From: Microbacterium sp. AK031
GTDB lineage: Bacteria; Actinomycetota; Actinomycetes; Actinomycetales; Microbacteriaceae
Assembly: GCF_024807145.1 (NCBI RefSeq)
Contig: NZ_JANUCA010000008.1
Location: forward strand, 1 to 64,000
Length of the DNA: 64,000 bases
Direction: 5' to 3'
Numbering within the stretch: the first letter of the stretch is position 1; each line of letters begins with the position of its first letter. Below the pieces are notes generated by a model, which made no database searches, was not told where the DNA came from, and saw nothing but the letters and a program-made list of their open reading frames with translations. The position numbers and the translations under genes are program-made. Of this stretch, positions 33,811-41,846 are shown in pieces.

Positions 33811-35334
33811 TCACCCCCGCAGCAGCGCGCGCAGCGACTGGATGCTGTCGGCCTCGGCCGCGGTCTTGTCGGGGCGGTACCCCTTGACGCGCGCGAAGCG
33901 CAGCGCGATGCCGCCGGGGTAGCGGGGCGAATTCTGCACCCCGTCGATCGCGATCTCGACGACCAGCTCCGGGCGCAGGAACACCGCGTACGCACTGCGT
34001 TCCCTCTCGTACTCGGGGAACGTGTCGGTCTGCCACTGCAGCAGTTCGTCCGTGAGTCCCTTGAAGGTCTTCCCGACCATCACGAAGCCGCCGGGTTCGC
34101 CGAACTCGTTGTCAGGATCGTGGGCGCCGAGGTGCAGGTTCGAGAGCTTGCCGCGCCGGCGGCCGGAGCCCCACTCCGCCGCGAGCACGACGAGGTCGTA
34201 GGTGAGCACCGGCTTGACCTTCACCCACGACTTGCCGCGCCGCCCGGCGGCGTAGGTCGATCCGATCGCCTTGACGAGGATGCCCTCGTGTCCGGCGGCG
34301 AGGGCTTCGCGGGAGAGCTGCTCGGCGGCATCCGCGTCGGAGGTGATGATTCCCGGCATCCGCCACTCGCCCGCGACCCGGTCGAGTTCTTCGAGGCGGA
34401 CGGAGAGCGGCTCGCCGATGAGATCGCGGCCGTCGACGTGCAGCAGGTCGAAGAACCAGGGGCGCAGGACGACGTCACGGGCGACATCGGCGCCGAAGCG
34501 CGACATCGTCTGCTGGAAGGGTCGCGGCCCGCCGTCTTCATCGAGCGCGAGCGTCTCGCCGTCGAGGATGAGGTCGCGGGCGGGCAGGCCCCGCACGATC
34601 TCGACGATCTCGGGAACGCGGTGGGTGATGTCGGCGAGGCTGCGGGTGTAGACGCCGACGTCGTCGACGTGCCGGTGCACTTGGATGCGGGCGCCGTCGA
34701 GCTTGTATTCGACGGATGCTTCGCCGGTGAGCTCGAGCGCGGCCGTCGCCGTCGCGGCGGTGCCGGCGAGCATCGGCAGCACAGGGCGGCCGACCTGCAG
34801 CCCGACGGCCTCAAGCTGTTCGGCGCTGCCGGTCAGCGCGAGGAGTGCCGTATCGCCGAGATCGCCGGAGAGCATCGCGGCGCGGCGAACGCTCGCGACG
34901 GGGCGATCAGAGGCGCGGGCGATCGCGTCGAGCAGCACGCCGCCGAGCGCGCCGGTGCGCAGTTCACCGAGCATCGCGCGAGCGAGGAAGTCCCACTCGC
35001 GGGCGGTGGCTCGGGAGGCGAGGTCGGTGAGCGCGCTGGTGCGGACGGCTGCCGAGCCGGACCCGGATGCTGCGGCCAGCGCGTCGAGCGCACGATCGAC
35101 GTCGTCGACGGCGAGGGTCGGTTCGACGGAGTGCGCGATGTCGAGCGCGGCGATGCCGCGCCATCCGACACCAAGGCGTCCCTGGCGAGGAGCGGCGAGC
35201 AGCAGGCCGATGAGCGTGGGGATCTCGTCGGGTTCGGCGCGTTCGAGCAGCCGGGCGAGTGCGTCGGTCTTCGCCAGTCGCGACGACGTGGCCGTGACCT
35301 CTTCCGTGGTGGTGACGAGCTCGGAGAGCTTCAT
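33811..35334 (-). CDS. ligB: ATP-dependent DNA ligase (LigB type)
   Basis: This 507-aa enzyme seals DNA nicks with ATP. It has an N-terminal DNA-binding domain (about 1-200), the adenylation motif EYKLDGARIQVHR with nucleophile Lys211, motif III LDGETLA, motif IV GHEGILVKAIGSTY, and the C-terminal OB domain with RRGKSWVKVKP. This is the mycobacterial LigB arrangement, an accessory repair ligase beside the NAD-dependent LigA. ATG 35334 has a -10-like GAGAAT six bases before it, so it may be leaderless. Confidence 0.9.
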   Translation of the reverse strand: MKLSELVTTTEEVTATSSRLAKTDALARLLERAEPDEIPTLIGLLLAAPRQGRLGVGWRGIAALDIAHSVEPTLAVDDVDRALDALAAASGSGSAAVRTSALTDLASRATAREWDFLARAMLGELRTGALGGVLLDAIARASDRPVASVRRAAMLSGDLGDTALLALTGSAEQLEAVGLQVGRPVLPMLAGTAATATAALELTGEASVEYKLDGARIQVHRHVDDVGVYTRSLADITHRVPEIVEIVRGLPARDLILDGETLALDEDGGPRPFQQTMSRFGADVARDVVLRPWFFDLLHVDGRDLIGEPLSVRLEELDRVAGEWRMPGIITSDADAAEQLSREALAAGHEGILVKAIGSTYAAGRRGKSWVKVKPVLTYDLVVLAAEWGSGRRRGKLSNLHLGAHDPDNEFGEPGGFVMVGKTFKGLTDELLQWQTDTFPEYERERSAYAVFLRPELVVEIAIDGVQNSPRYPGGIALRFARVKGYRPDKTAAEADSIQSLRALLRG

Positions 35335-35340
35335 GTCGGC

Positions 35341-35346
35341 ATTCTC
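35341..35346 (-). promoter_or_regulatory. -10-like element (GAGAAT) upstream of ligB
   Basis: On the minus strand GAGAAT ends six bases before the ligB ATG. It is a poorer match to TANNNT than the other leaderless sites here. Confidence 0.3.
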
Positions 35347-35380
35347 GCACCGGGGTGTGACGTTCGGGGGTTTAAGCAGC

Positions 35381-36328
35381 TCAGCGTGTAGTTGGCCTCC
35401 CGTCCGCAGCCCATGCCACACCCAAGGCGAACAATGTCGACACCCCGTACTCCTCCATCGCCGATGCGATGCGGCGCCGACCGGTTCGCGGGTTGATCCC
35501 GAGCCGGCGGGATGCCCCGTCAAGGGTGATGCCCTGCTTCATCAGTGCAAGAAGCGGCGCCCACGGCTGCTCCACACCACCGATCGGCTCTGCGCGATGC
35601 CAGAGCTCGCGGTACAGGCTTCGGGCAAGTTCGGCGAGGGACGCGCTCCGGACGCCGATCACGCTGGACGGCCACCCCTCGCCCCATTCGATCGGCAATG
35701 CGAGCACATCTCCGTCGATCCAGAACCAACTCGGAAGGTCGTCAAGAAGGCGAAACTCCACCCCGACGGCGGCGTAGCGCTCGGCGATCGCCAAAAGCCG
35801 GGGGTCGTTTGCCATCGAGCGGGGCAGAAGGGCCCGCACCGATCGCTTGCCGACGAACATCTCTGCGAAGCGGCTGGAGCGCGCGAGGTCCGTCTGCAGG
35901 TAGCGTTCGAGATCGGGAAGCACCGACCACGCGGTGTTGCTGTGCTCGCGTGCGATGTCGTACCAGAGGTCCTCCGCGGCCTGCGGCCCATGTCGCACGA
36001 AGACCGGAACGAGATCACTGGACGCCTCGCCGACCGCCCAATGACGCAGCAGTCCCGGAAGGTCTGCGACGAGCGCCTCGATGCGCGAGGCGGCTTCGTC
36101 CGCTGTCTGCCGCATCGTACGCACTTCGCGTTCGACGACGTCGGCCGTCCACATCGCCGGCGTCGCGTACGCAATCGTGCCGTCGCGCACCGAGATCGCC
36201 CCTTCGTGCGCGAGACGCGCGACGGCATCGGCGGCCTCGCCCTCATCCGCGTGCGCTGTGGTGGCGAGCTCCGCCACTGTCTCAGGGCGGCTGCGGTAGA
36301 TCAGCTCGAGCAGTGCCCTGTCTTCCAT
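35381..36328 (-). CDS. Two-HTH transcriptional regulator (TrmB-like N-terminus, LuxR-like C-terminus)
   Basis: This 315-aa regulator has an N-terminal winged helix (about 1-50: LIYRSRPETVAELATTAHAD), a coiled segment, a middle sensor-like region, and a C-terminal helix-turn-helix (about 260-300: QGITLDGASRRLGINPRTGR). The combination occurs in actinobacterial regulators of secondary metabolism and hydrolases. ATG 36328 has GGAGG five bases upstream. It is divergent from a serine hydrolase gene, its probable target. Confidence 0.68.
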   Translation of the reverse strand: MEDRALLELIYRSRPETVAELATTAHADEGEAADAVARLAHEGAISVRDGTIAYATPAMWTADVVEREVRTMRQTADEAASRIEALVADLPGLLRHWAVGEASSDLVPVFVRHGPQAAEDLWYDIAREHSNTAWSVLPDLERYLQTDLARSSRFAEMFVGKRSVRALLPRSMANDPRLLAIAERYAAVGVEFRLLDDLPSWFWIDGDVLALPIEWGEGWPSSVIGVRSASLAELARSLYRELWHRAEPIGGVEQPWAPLLALMKQGITLDGASRRLGINPRTGRRRIASAMEEYGVSTLFALGVAWAADGRPTTR

Positions 36329-36465
36329 CTCCACCTCCGGAGCGTGTGTAGACACCATCATCGCGCATGTGGCCGGTTCCGGACGCCCTCTTAAGGGCGG
36401 GGCCGGAAGCGGAGGTTGTTTTGTCCGCTTCTGTCCATGCACACTGACTCCATGGGGAGCGGCGC

Positions 36466-36504
36466 CCATGGCTTCGTACGCGTGGGGCGTGTACGAAGCC
36501 ATGG
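36466..36504. promoter_or_regulatory. Perfect inverted repeat upstream of the serine hydrolase gene
   Basis: CCATGGCTTCGTAC (36466-36479) and GTACGAAGCCATGG (36491-36504) are 14-base complements around an 11-base loop. It lies 35 bases before the start at 36539. It may be the regulator's operator or a leader hairpin. Confidence 0.6.
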
Positions 36505-36538
36505 AATCGTCGGCAGGCAGTCGACCGGAGGCAGCGAC

Positions 36539-38215
36539 ATGAACGGCATGGGCAGCACGAGCAAGGGCATCGCACGCATCATCGCCGTCTCGACGGTGGC
36601 AGTGCTCACGCTGGGAATCACCGCGTGCACCGAGGATGCGGCCGCGGAGCCGTCGTCCTCGAGCGGCCCCGCGGTCGCACTCGGCGCAGATCCCAGCCAG
36701 GACGCTGTCGATCTCTACACGGATCGCGACACGGCAGTGGATGCTGCCGTCAAGGCGCTTCCCGAGTTCATCGAGAAGGCGCTCAAGCAGACCGGAGTGC
36801 CCGGCGCGGCGGTCGCGGTCGTCTCGAATGGTGAGGTCGTATTCGACGAGGGCTACGGCGTGCGAGATGTGACGACGGGGGAGCCAGTCGATACCGACAC
36901 CGTGTTCCAGATCGCATCCCTGTCCAAGCCGCTCTCGTCGAGCATCGTGGCCAAGGCGATCACCGATGACGCCGAGCTGTCGTGGGAGGACCCGGTCATC
37001 GAGTACCTTCCCGACTTCGCGTTGAACGATCCGTACGTGACGGAGCACGCGAAGATCGCGGACTTCTTCTCGCACCGCACCGGCCTTCCGACCGGTGGCG
37101 GCGATGAACTCGAAGACATCGGCTTCGACGCCGACTACATCATGGCCCACATGAATCAGATTCCGCTGGCATCGTTCCGCGACACGTATCAGTACTCCAA
37201 CTTCGGACTCACGGTGGGAGGCGAGGCGGTCGCGGCATCGCGCGGGCAGACGTGGGACCAGACCGCGCACGCGCTGCTATTCGAGCCGCTTGGCATGACT
37301 TCGACGACCACCACCCACGACGAATACCTCGCCGCGGATGATCGCGCGGCGATGCATGCCCGTACCGGAGAAGGTGTGTACGAGCAGCTGTTCGACCGCG
37401 ACGCTGATGCCGAGGCTCCTGCTGGCGGTGTCGCCTCCACTGCAGGCGACATCGCGAAGTGGATGAACATGGTGCTGGCGAACGGCGAGGTCGACGGCGA
37501 GGAGTACATCGATCCGCTCGTGCTTGCAAAGACGTATTCCGCCCATTCGATCACCGGCGGCGATGCGAAGAACCTGATATCGCGCACCGCCCACTATGGA
37601 TTCGGCGCGAACATCGGCGCCACAGGGACCGGTCGCGTCAACATCAGTCATTCCGGCGCGTTCGGGTGGGGCACCGCCACTAACGCAACGATGATCCCCG
37701 ACCTGAACCTCGGGATCGTCGTGCTCACGAACGGAGCGCCGTCGGGAGTTCCGGAGGCGATTGCTTCGGAGTTCGTCGATCTCGTGCAGTTCGGCGAGGA
37801 GACGCGACCCTGGTTGGATCTGTGGCCCGACATCTTCGCGCACTTCTCTGACCCGGCCGGTGACCTCGTCGGCGAAGAGCCCCCCGCGGATGCGGCGCCA
37901 GCAGGCCCTGCCGGCGACTATGTCGGCACGTACACGAGCCCCTACTTCGGAAACTTCGTCGTGACGGAGCAGAACGGTGCCCTCACCGGCGCGCTCGGCC
38001 CGGAGGGTGGCTACACGTTCGAGATCGATCCATGGGACGCAGACACGCTTTCGTTCGTGCCGACCGGTGAGAACGCGCTGCCCGGTTCACTCTCATCGGC
38101 GGTCTTCGTCCGCGAGGAGGATCAGATCACCGGGGTCACGCTGACGTTCTTCAACAAGTTCCCCGAGGAGGGGCAGGAGCCGAACGGGCTCGGCGTCTTC
38201 ACCCGGGTCGGGTGA
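36539..38215 (+). CDS. Serine hydrolase lipoprotein of the beta-lactamase family
   Basis: This 558-aa exported lipoprotein (lipobox ITAC, Cys30) has a class C beta-lactamase/esterase fold with SLSK (nucleophile Ser127, Lys130), YSNFG as the YxN motif and a C-terminal domain of about 120 residues (DYVGTYTSPYFGNFVVTEQN). Such enzymes hydrolyse esters, amides or cell-wall peptides outside the membrane. GGAGG precedes ATG 36539. It is divergent from the two-HTH regulator. Lack of a KTG box at the expected place suggests it is not a true beta-lactamase. Confidence 0.82.
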   Translation: MNGMGSTSKGIARIIAVSTVAVLTLGITACTEDAAAEPSSSSGPAVALGADPSQDAVDLYTDRDTAVDAAVKALPEFIEKALKQTGVPGAAVAVVSNGEVVFDEGYGVRDVTTGEPVDTDTVFQIASLSKPLSSSIVAKAITDDAELSWEDPVIEYLPDFALNDPYVTEHAKIADFFSHRTGLPTGGGDELEDIGFDADYIMAHMNQIPLASFRDTYQYSNFGLTVGGEAVAASRGQTWDQTAHALLFEPLGMTSTTTTHDEYLAADDRAAMHARTGEGVYEQLFDRDADAEAPAGGVASTAGDIAKWMNMVLANGEVDGEEYIDPLVLAKTYSAHSITGGDAKNLISRTAHYGFGANIGATGTGRVNISHSGAFGWGTATNATMIPDLNLGIVVLTNGAPSGVPEAIASEFVDLVQFGEETRPWLDLWPDIFAHFSDPAGDLVGEEPPADAAPAGPAGDYVGTYTSPYFGNFVVTEQNGALTGALGPEGGYTFEIDPWDADTLSFVPTGENALPGSLSSAVFVREEDQITGVTLTFFNKFPEEGQEPNGLGVFTRVG

Positions 38216-38248
38216 CCCTCACTCGACCCGCCAGTTCACAACCCGGTC

Positions 38249-39313
38249 TCAGCGCGAAACGGGTCCGGTGGACGCTCGCAGCATCACATCCGGCTCAAGG
38301 TAGTCGGCGACGACACCTTCCGTGGCGGTGCCGTTCAGCAGCGCGAGCAGTCTCTGCGTGGCACGGCGGGCCACCTCGGCCACCGGCAGTCGGACGGTCG
38401 ACAGCGGCGGATCCATGTATCGCGAGAACGGGTAGTCGCCCCAGCCGATGACCATGACGTCTTCCGGTATACGGATGCCCCGATCCCGCAGCGCCGCGTA
38501 GATCCCGAGCGCGAAGTAGTCGTTGCCCACCATGAAGGCGTGCGGGACGCGACCACTCTCGAGCAGATCCACTCCGACCCGGTGGGCATCCTCTCCGCGC
38601 CACAGGGAGGCGCCGCGAGCCGTCCGACGTGAGGGGACGAGCGCCGTCCTGCGTGAGTCGAAAGGGATGCCGTGGGCTTCGAGCGCATCGCGGAAGCCGC
38701 CCAGCCGATGGGCCACGGTGGAGATCTGCAGGTCTTCCTCGACGAGCACGATGTCGGTCGCACCGCGTTCGATCAGAGCGGCTGTCGTCATGCGCCGCCC
38801 CGCCTCATTGTCGGTGGAGTAGAAATCCGCCTCGAGATCGGGCAGCTCGCGCGCGACGATGACCAGCGGGATACCCGCTTTCGTGACCGCCGTCCACGGA
38901 TTCGACCGTCCCTGCACGGGAACCGCGATGATGCCGTCGACTCCTGAGCGCAGGGCAGTGTCGACCGCGAACTGCTCTCGGTCGGGATCCTCGTCCGAGA
39001 GCAGCAGCAGCAGCGTGTACCCCTCCTGGATTGCCTGCTCTTCGATCGCGGTGACCAGGTCGTTGAAGAACGGGTTGGCGAGATCCGTGATGATCACGCC
39101 GATCGTCCTGCGGGAGCCCAGGACAAGGGAGCGGGCGTTGGCATTCGGAACGTAGCCGATGCGCTCGGCCTCAGCCTTGATCCGCGCCCGCGTCGCCTCG
39201 CTGACTCCCGGCAAGTCTCGGAGCGCGCGCGAGACGGTGTTGACCGTGAGGCCGAGCGCATCGGCGACGTCCTGCAGCGTTCGTCGCCGAGGCGCTCCCG
39301 TCGTTCTGGGCAT
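38249..39313 (-). CDS. LacI-family regulator
   Basis: This 354-aa repressor has an N-terminal LacI helix-turn-helix (TLQDVADALGLTVNTVSRAL, about 12-31), the hinge helix and a periplasmic-binding-like sensor domain (TIGVIITDLANPFFNDLV onwards). It lies downstream of the two unrecognised genes that share its strand and faces the ABC importer operon. CATTAG-type motifs at both divergent promoters are plausible operators. The ligand should be the imported substrate or a product of it. Confidence 0.85.
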   Translation of the reverse strand: MPRTTGAPRRRTLQDVADALGLTVNTVSRALRDLPGVSEATRARIKAEAERIGYVPNANARSLVLGSRRTIGVIITDLANPFFNDLVTAIEEQAIQEGYTLLLLLSDEDPDREQFAVDTALRSGVDGIIAVPVQGRSNPWTAVTKAGIPLVIVARELPDLEADFYSTDNEAGRRMTTAALIERGATDIVLVEEDLQISTVAHRLGGFRDALEAHGIPFDSRRTALVPSRRTARGASLWRGEDAHRVGVDLLESGRVPHAFMVGNDYFALGIYAALRDRGIRIPEDVMVIGWGDYPFSRYMDPPLSTVRLPVAEVARRATQRLLALLNGTATEGVVADYLEPDVMLRASTGPVSR

Positions 39314-39326
39314 TAGTGGTCTCCGA

Positions 39327-39659
39327 TCACTCCTTCAGTTCAAGATAGAGGCGCAGCATGGGCTCTGGCCCCGACAGGCGCGTACTGCGCAGCCTCAACC
39401 AGTGACCGAAGCGATCGACGGGAATGGAATGGAAGCCCTCGGCACCGATCACCAAGGGCTCGATGCTCTCGTGATCGATCCAGTTCAGACCGTCCGGAGA
39501 GATCTGGACACGGAACTCCACTGAGCCGTCCTCTGCTGGACGCAGGAAGTGGATGTACCAGCGGGCCTCGCCCGCCCAGGCCACCTCGAAGGGCTCGGTC
39601 TCGTGGACGTCGACCAGATCGACGCCGCGCTCGATGACGGCGCTCTGCGACTCACGCAT
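39327..39659 (-). CDS. Small beta-rich protein, first copy
   Basis: This 110-aa soluble protein has no signal peptide and looks beta-rich: WYIHFLRP, VEFRVQISPDGLNWID, FGHWLRLRS. It is clearly related to the protein at 50074-50400, sharing ISPDG(L/I)NWI and F-G-(H/N)-WLR. I prefer ATG 39659, preceded by GGTGAG; GTG 39671, overlapping the upstream stop by four bases, is an alternative. I do not recognise a family. It is next to a larger unrecognised protein, as is its relative. Confidence 0.6.
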   Translation of the reverse strand: MRESQSAVIERGVDLVDVHETEPFEVAWAGEARWYIHFLRPAEDGSVEFRVQISPDGLNWIDHESIEPLVIGAEGFHSIPVDRFGHWLRLRSTRLSGPEPMLRLYLELKE

Positions 39660-39667
39660 TTTCGTAC

Positions 39668-40633
39668 TCACCAATCTGCCGAGATGACGACGGAATCGAG
39701 GAACAGGAAGTTGCGGTGCGGACCGAGCGTGCGCACCGAGAAGTAGAAGTTGAGCAGGCTCTCGAGCGACTCGTACTTCTCGGCGTAGGGCGGCACCGGA
39801 ACATCGCGGAGGTCGTAGGTGTCGTTGTTGAACTGCAGTTCCACGTTCGAACGGGTCGTGGTGTCGATGAGGAAGCGCAGGTAGTGCCAGTTGACTTTCG
39901 TCGGCACCTCGTTGTAGCAGGCCTCCTGGCGTACGTCATTGAGATACGTCCAGTCGTCAGGGTTGGGTGCCGTGAAGTCGGTGTACTTGCCGTAGTCGTG
40001 CTTGCCCTCGAATCGCTCATGCGGTGTGGGCTCCGCGACCGTCGGATACATCCACTTCTGGATGATCTTGCCGTTCTCGTCGGCATTCTGGAAGCGCATC
40101 ACGTTGTGATATCGGATGCCGTCGTGGTCGAGGTCCGTCGCGACGGTGAAGGCGCCGAACTGCGCTTCGGTGGGATGCGAGTTGGCGTCCCAGCTGATGT
40201 CGCCGTACGTATTGGCCTCTTCGCCGCCGCCGAGGTTCGCTTCACCCTTCCACGCGATGTACGCCTCGATCTGCAGGAGGCCGCGGCCGCTCATGGTGAG
40301 CCGGCGGATCGCGGTGGAGGTATGGCCGGCCGCCTTGCGGGTCGCGAGCTTGAGCGAATACGTGCCCGTCATGGCGCCGTGGGTGCCGACATCGAAGAAG
40401 TTCTGGTTCGACAGCATCGGCGGGCGGAAGTCACGGAAGTGCTCATCCATCGAGTCGAGGTCGCCGCGACCGTTGTAGTTGCCGCCGAGCTCGACCCATC
40501 CATGCGCGCCTTCGTTGAAGTCGTCGAAGGTCAGGATGCGAGCGAGCGGATTGAACTTCGACAGACGTAGATCGCTGCTGCGGATCGCGTCACGCAGGCT
40601 TGCTGCTGTGCTCGCGACTTCGGGGGTAGTCAC
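39668..40633 (-). CDS. Unrecognised 321-aa protein, first copy (perhaps DUF6772-like)
   Basis: This protein lacks a signal peptide. It shares blocks with the protein at 47782-48711: FNPLAR(I/V)-T-DDF near the N-terminus, GTYSLKL, AI(R/K)RL, QIEA(Y/W), NW-Y-R, VELQ, D(L/M)RD and a final LDSVV-S. The composition suggests a beta-sandwich like concanavalin-type lectins, which is inference. It may belong to a family catalogued as DUF6772, but I cannot confirm this. GTG 40633 has AAGGAG six bases upstream, and a strong promoter lies further up. Confidence 0.62.
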   Translation of the reverse strand: MTTPEVASTAASLRDAIRSSDLRLSKFNPLARILTFDDFNEGAHGWVELGGNYNGRGDLDSMDEHFRDFRPPMLSNQNFFDVGTHGAMTGTYSLKLATRKAAGHTSTAIRRLTMSGRGLLQIEAYIAWKGEANLGGGEEANTYGDISWDANSHPTEAQFGAFTVATDLDHDGIRYHNVMRFQNADENGKIIQKWMYPTVAEPTPHERFEGKHDYGKYTDFTAPNPDDWTYLNDVRQEACYNEVPTKVNWHYLRFLIDTTTRSNVELQFNNDTYDLRDVPVPPYAEKYESLESLLNFYFSVRTLGPHRNFLFLDSVVISADW

Positions 40634-40691
40634 CGGTGACTCCTTGACGTTGTGTCGGGCCCCGGCATCGGTGCTGGGGCGGTGTGAGGCA

Positions 40692-40720
40692 ACATTAGTG
40701 TTATCGTCATCGGCTGTCAA
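40692..40720 (-). promoter_or_regulatory. Promoter of the minus-strand gene pair with operator-like motif
   Basis: TTGACA (40720-40715), a 17-base spacer and TAATGT (40697-40692) form the best sigma-70-type promoter in the window. CATTAGTGTTATCG (40693-40706) overlaps its -10 and resembles the motif at 40826-40839, so it may be a LacI operator. Confidence 0.65.
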
Positions 40721-40825
40721 AGCCCAATTTCTCATCGAAGCATTTGTGGCGGGCATTTGCTGACATTCCCGGAATTACAACGAATAATCAGGGGGGTTGA
40801 CAATCGCTCGCGGATGCGGGAGGTT

Positions 40826-40839
40826 CATTAGCGATAATG
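40826..40839 (+). promoter_or_regulatory. Operator-like dyad before the ABC importer operon
   Basis: CATTAGCGATAATG is a near-perfect palindrome around a central CG, the usual form of LacI-family sites. It contains GATAAT, a possible -10. It matches the motif at the opposite promoter at 10 of 14 positions. Confidence 0.45.
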
Positions 40840-40856
40840 TTCTGCGGTTCGAAGTT

Positions 40857-40890
40857 GAACTCGGAACTCGGAACTCGGAACCCGGAATCG
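40857..40890 (+). repeat. Heptanucleotide tandem repeat in the importer leader
   Basis: GAACTCG occurs three times exactly (40857-40877), then GAACCCG and GAATCG. The array lies between the putative promoter and the ribosome-binding site of the first permease gene. Confidence 0.7.
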
Positions 40891-40922
40891 GAGATCTACG
40901 GTGATCTTCCTCGGAGGTGAAA

Positions 40923-41846
40923 ATGCTCGGTTACACGATCCGGCGGGTACTCCTCGCCGTCTTCGTGCTCTGGGGCGTCGTGACCGTCGTCTTCATCATT
41001 GTGCGGCTGGTTCCGTCTGACCCCGCGGTGCTTGTCGCGGGGATCGACGCGACACCGGAGCAGATCGCCACGATTCGCGAACGGATGGGCCTCGATCAGC
41101 CGCTGATCGTCCAGTACCTCGGCTACGTCGCCGGCGCGGTCCGGGGAGATTTCGGCACGTCGTACACGTACGGCGCGCCGGCCATGGAGCTCGTCGGGCA
41201 AGTGCTGCCGAACACGGCGCTGCTGGCCTTCCTCGGCTGCACGCTGGCCGTCATCGTCAGCTTCCCGTTGGGCCTTCTCGCAGCGCTCCGGGTCAACCGC
41301 TTCACCGACCGGGTCGTCACCACTGCGAGCCTCTTCACTCAGGCGCTCCCCGGATTCTGGGTCGGCGTCGTTCTCATGCTCGTCTTCTCCCAGATGCTGC
41401 GCCTGCTGCCGAGCGCGGGCCTCGGCAGTCCGGATGCGCTCATACTTCCCGTCGTGACCGTCGCGCTGCCCTTCATCGCGATCCTCACCCGCATGACCCG
41501 CAGCGGTCTTCTCGAGGTGGTCGGCGAGGGCTACATCGCGACGGCCCGCGCGAAGGGCCTATCCGAGCGGGTCGTGATTCTGACGCACGCCGCACGTAAC
41601 GCCCTCATCCCGGTCGTCACACTCGTCGGTCTCGAGTTCGGCGCGCTGCTGGGTGGTGCGGTCATCACCGAGACGGTCTTCAGCTTCCCTGGCGTCGGCA
41701 AGCTCTTGGTCTCCTCGATTCTTTCCCGCGACTACAACCTCGTCCAGGCCTGTGTCGTGATCATCGCTGCGGCGTTCGTCATCGTGAACCTGCTCGTCGA
41801 TCTGCTCTACGGCTACCTCGACCCGAGAGTGAGGCTTGCGAAATGA
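40923..41846 (+). CDS. Oligopeptide-type ABC transporter permease (DppB-like)
   Basis: This 307-aa permease has the N-terminal helix and RLVPSDPA loop typical of DppB/OppB, about six membrane segments and the coupling loop ARAKGLSERV. With the next gene it forms the channel of a peptide/opine/nickel-type importer. ATG 40923 has GGAGG five bases upstream. It opens an operon of at least ten genes. The substrate may be a peptide, glycoside or other small molecule. Confidence 0.85.
   Translation: MLGYTIRRVLLAVFVLWGVVTVVFIIVRLVPSDPAVLVAGIDATPEQIATIRERMGLDQPLIVQYLGYVAGAVRGDFGTSYTYGAPAMELVGQVLPNTALLAFLGCTLAVIVSFPLGLLAALRVNRFTDRVVTTASLFTQALPGFWVGVVLMLVFSQMLRLLPSAGLGSPDALILPVVTVALPFIAILTRMTRSGLLEVVGEGYIATARAKGLSERVVILTHAARNALIPVVTLVGLEFGALLGGAVITETVFSFPGVGKLLVSSILSRDYNLVQACVVIIAAAFVIVNLLVDLLYGYLDPRVRLAK

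Noticed and set aside
36329..37270. Upstream extension of the two-HTH regulator frame
   Set aside because: It is antisense to the serine hydrolase gene and lacks domain character; ATG 36328 has a good GGAGG.
36539..38215. Beta-lactamase conferring antibiotic resistance
   Set aside because: The SxxK and YxN motifs fit a broad serine-hydrolase family; no KTG box is seen at the expected place and the extra C-terminal domain is typical of esterase or peptidase relatives.
39314..39326. LacI operator at the LacI gene of the unknown locus (CATTAGTG)
   Set aside because: Part of the match is the reverse complement of the start codon itself and only eight bases agree, so chance is a sufficient explanation.
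40797..40802. TTGACA as -35 of the importer operon
   Set aside because: No acceptable -10 lies 16-19 bases downstream; the only good AT-rich hexamer (GATAAT, 40833-40838) is 30 bases away.
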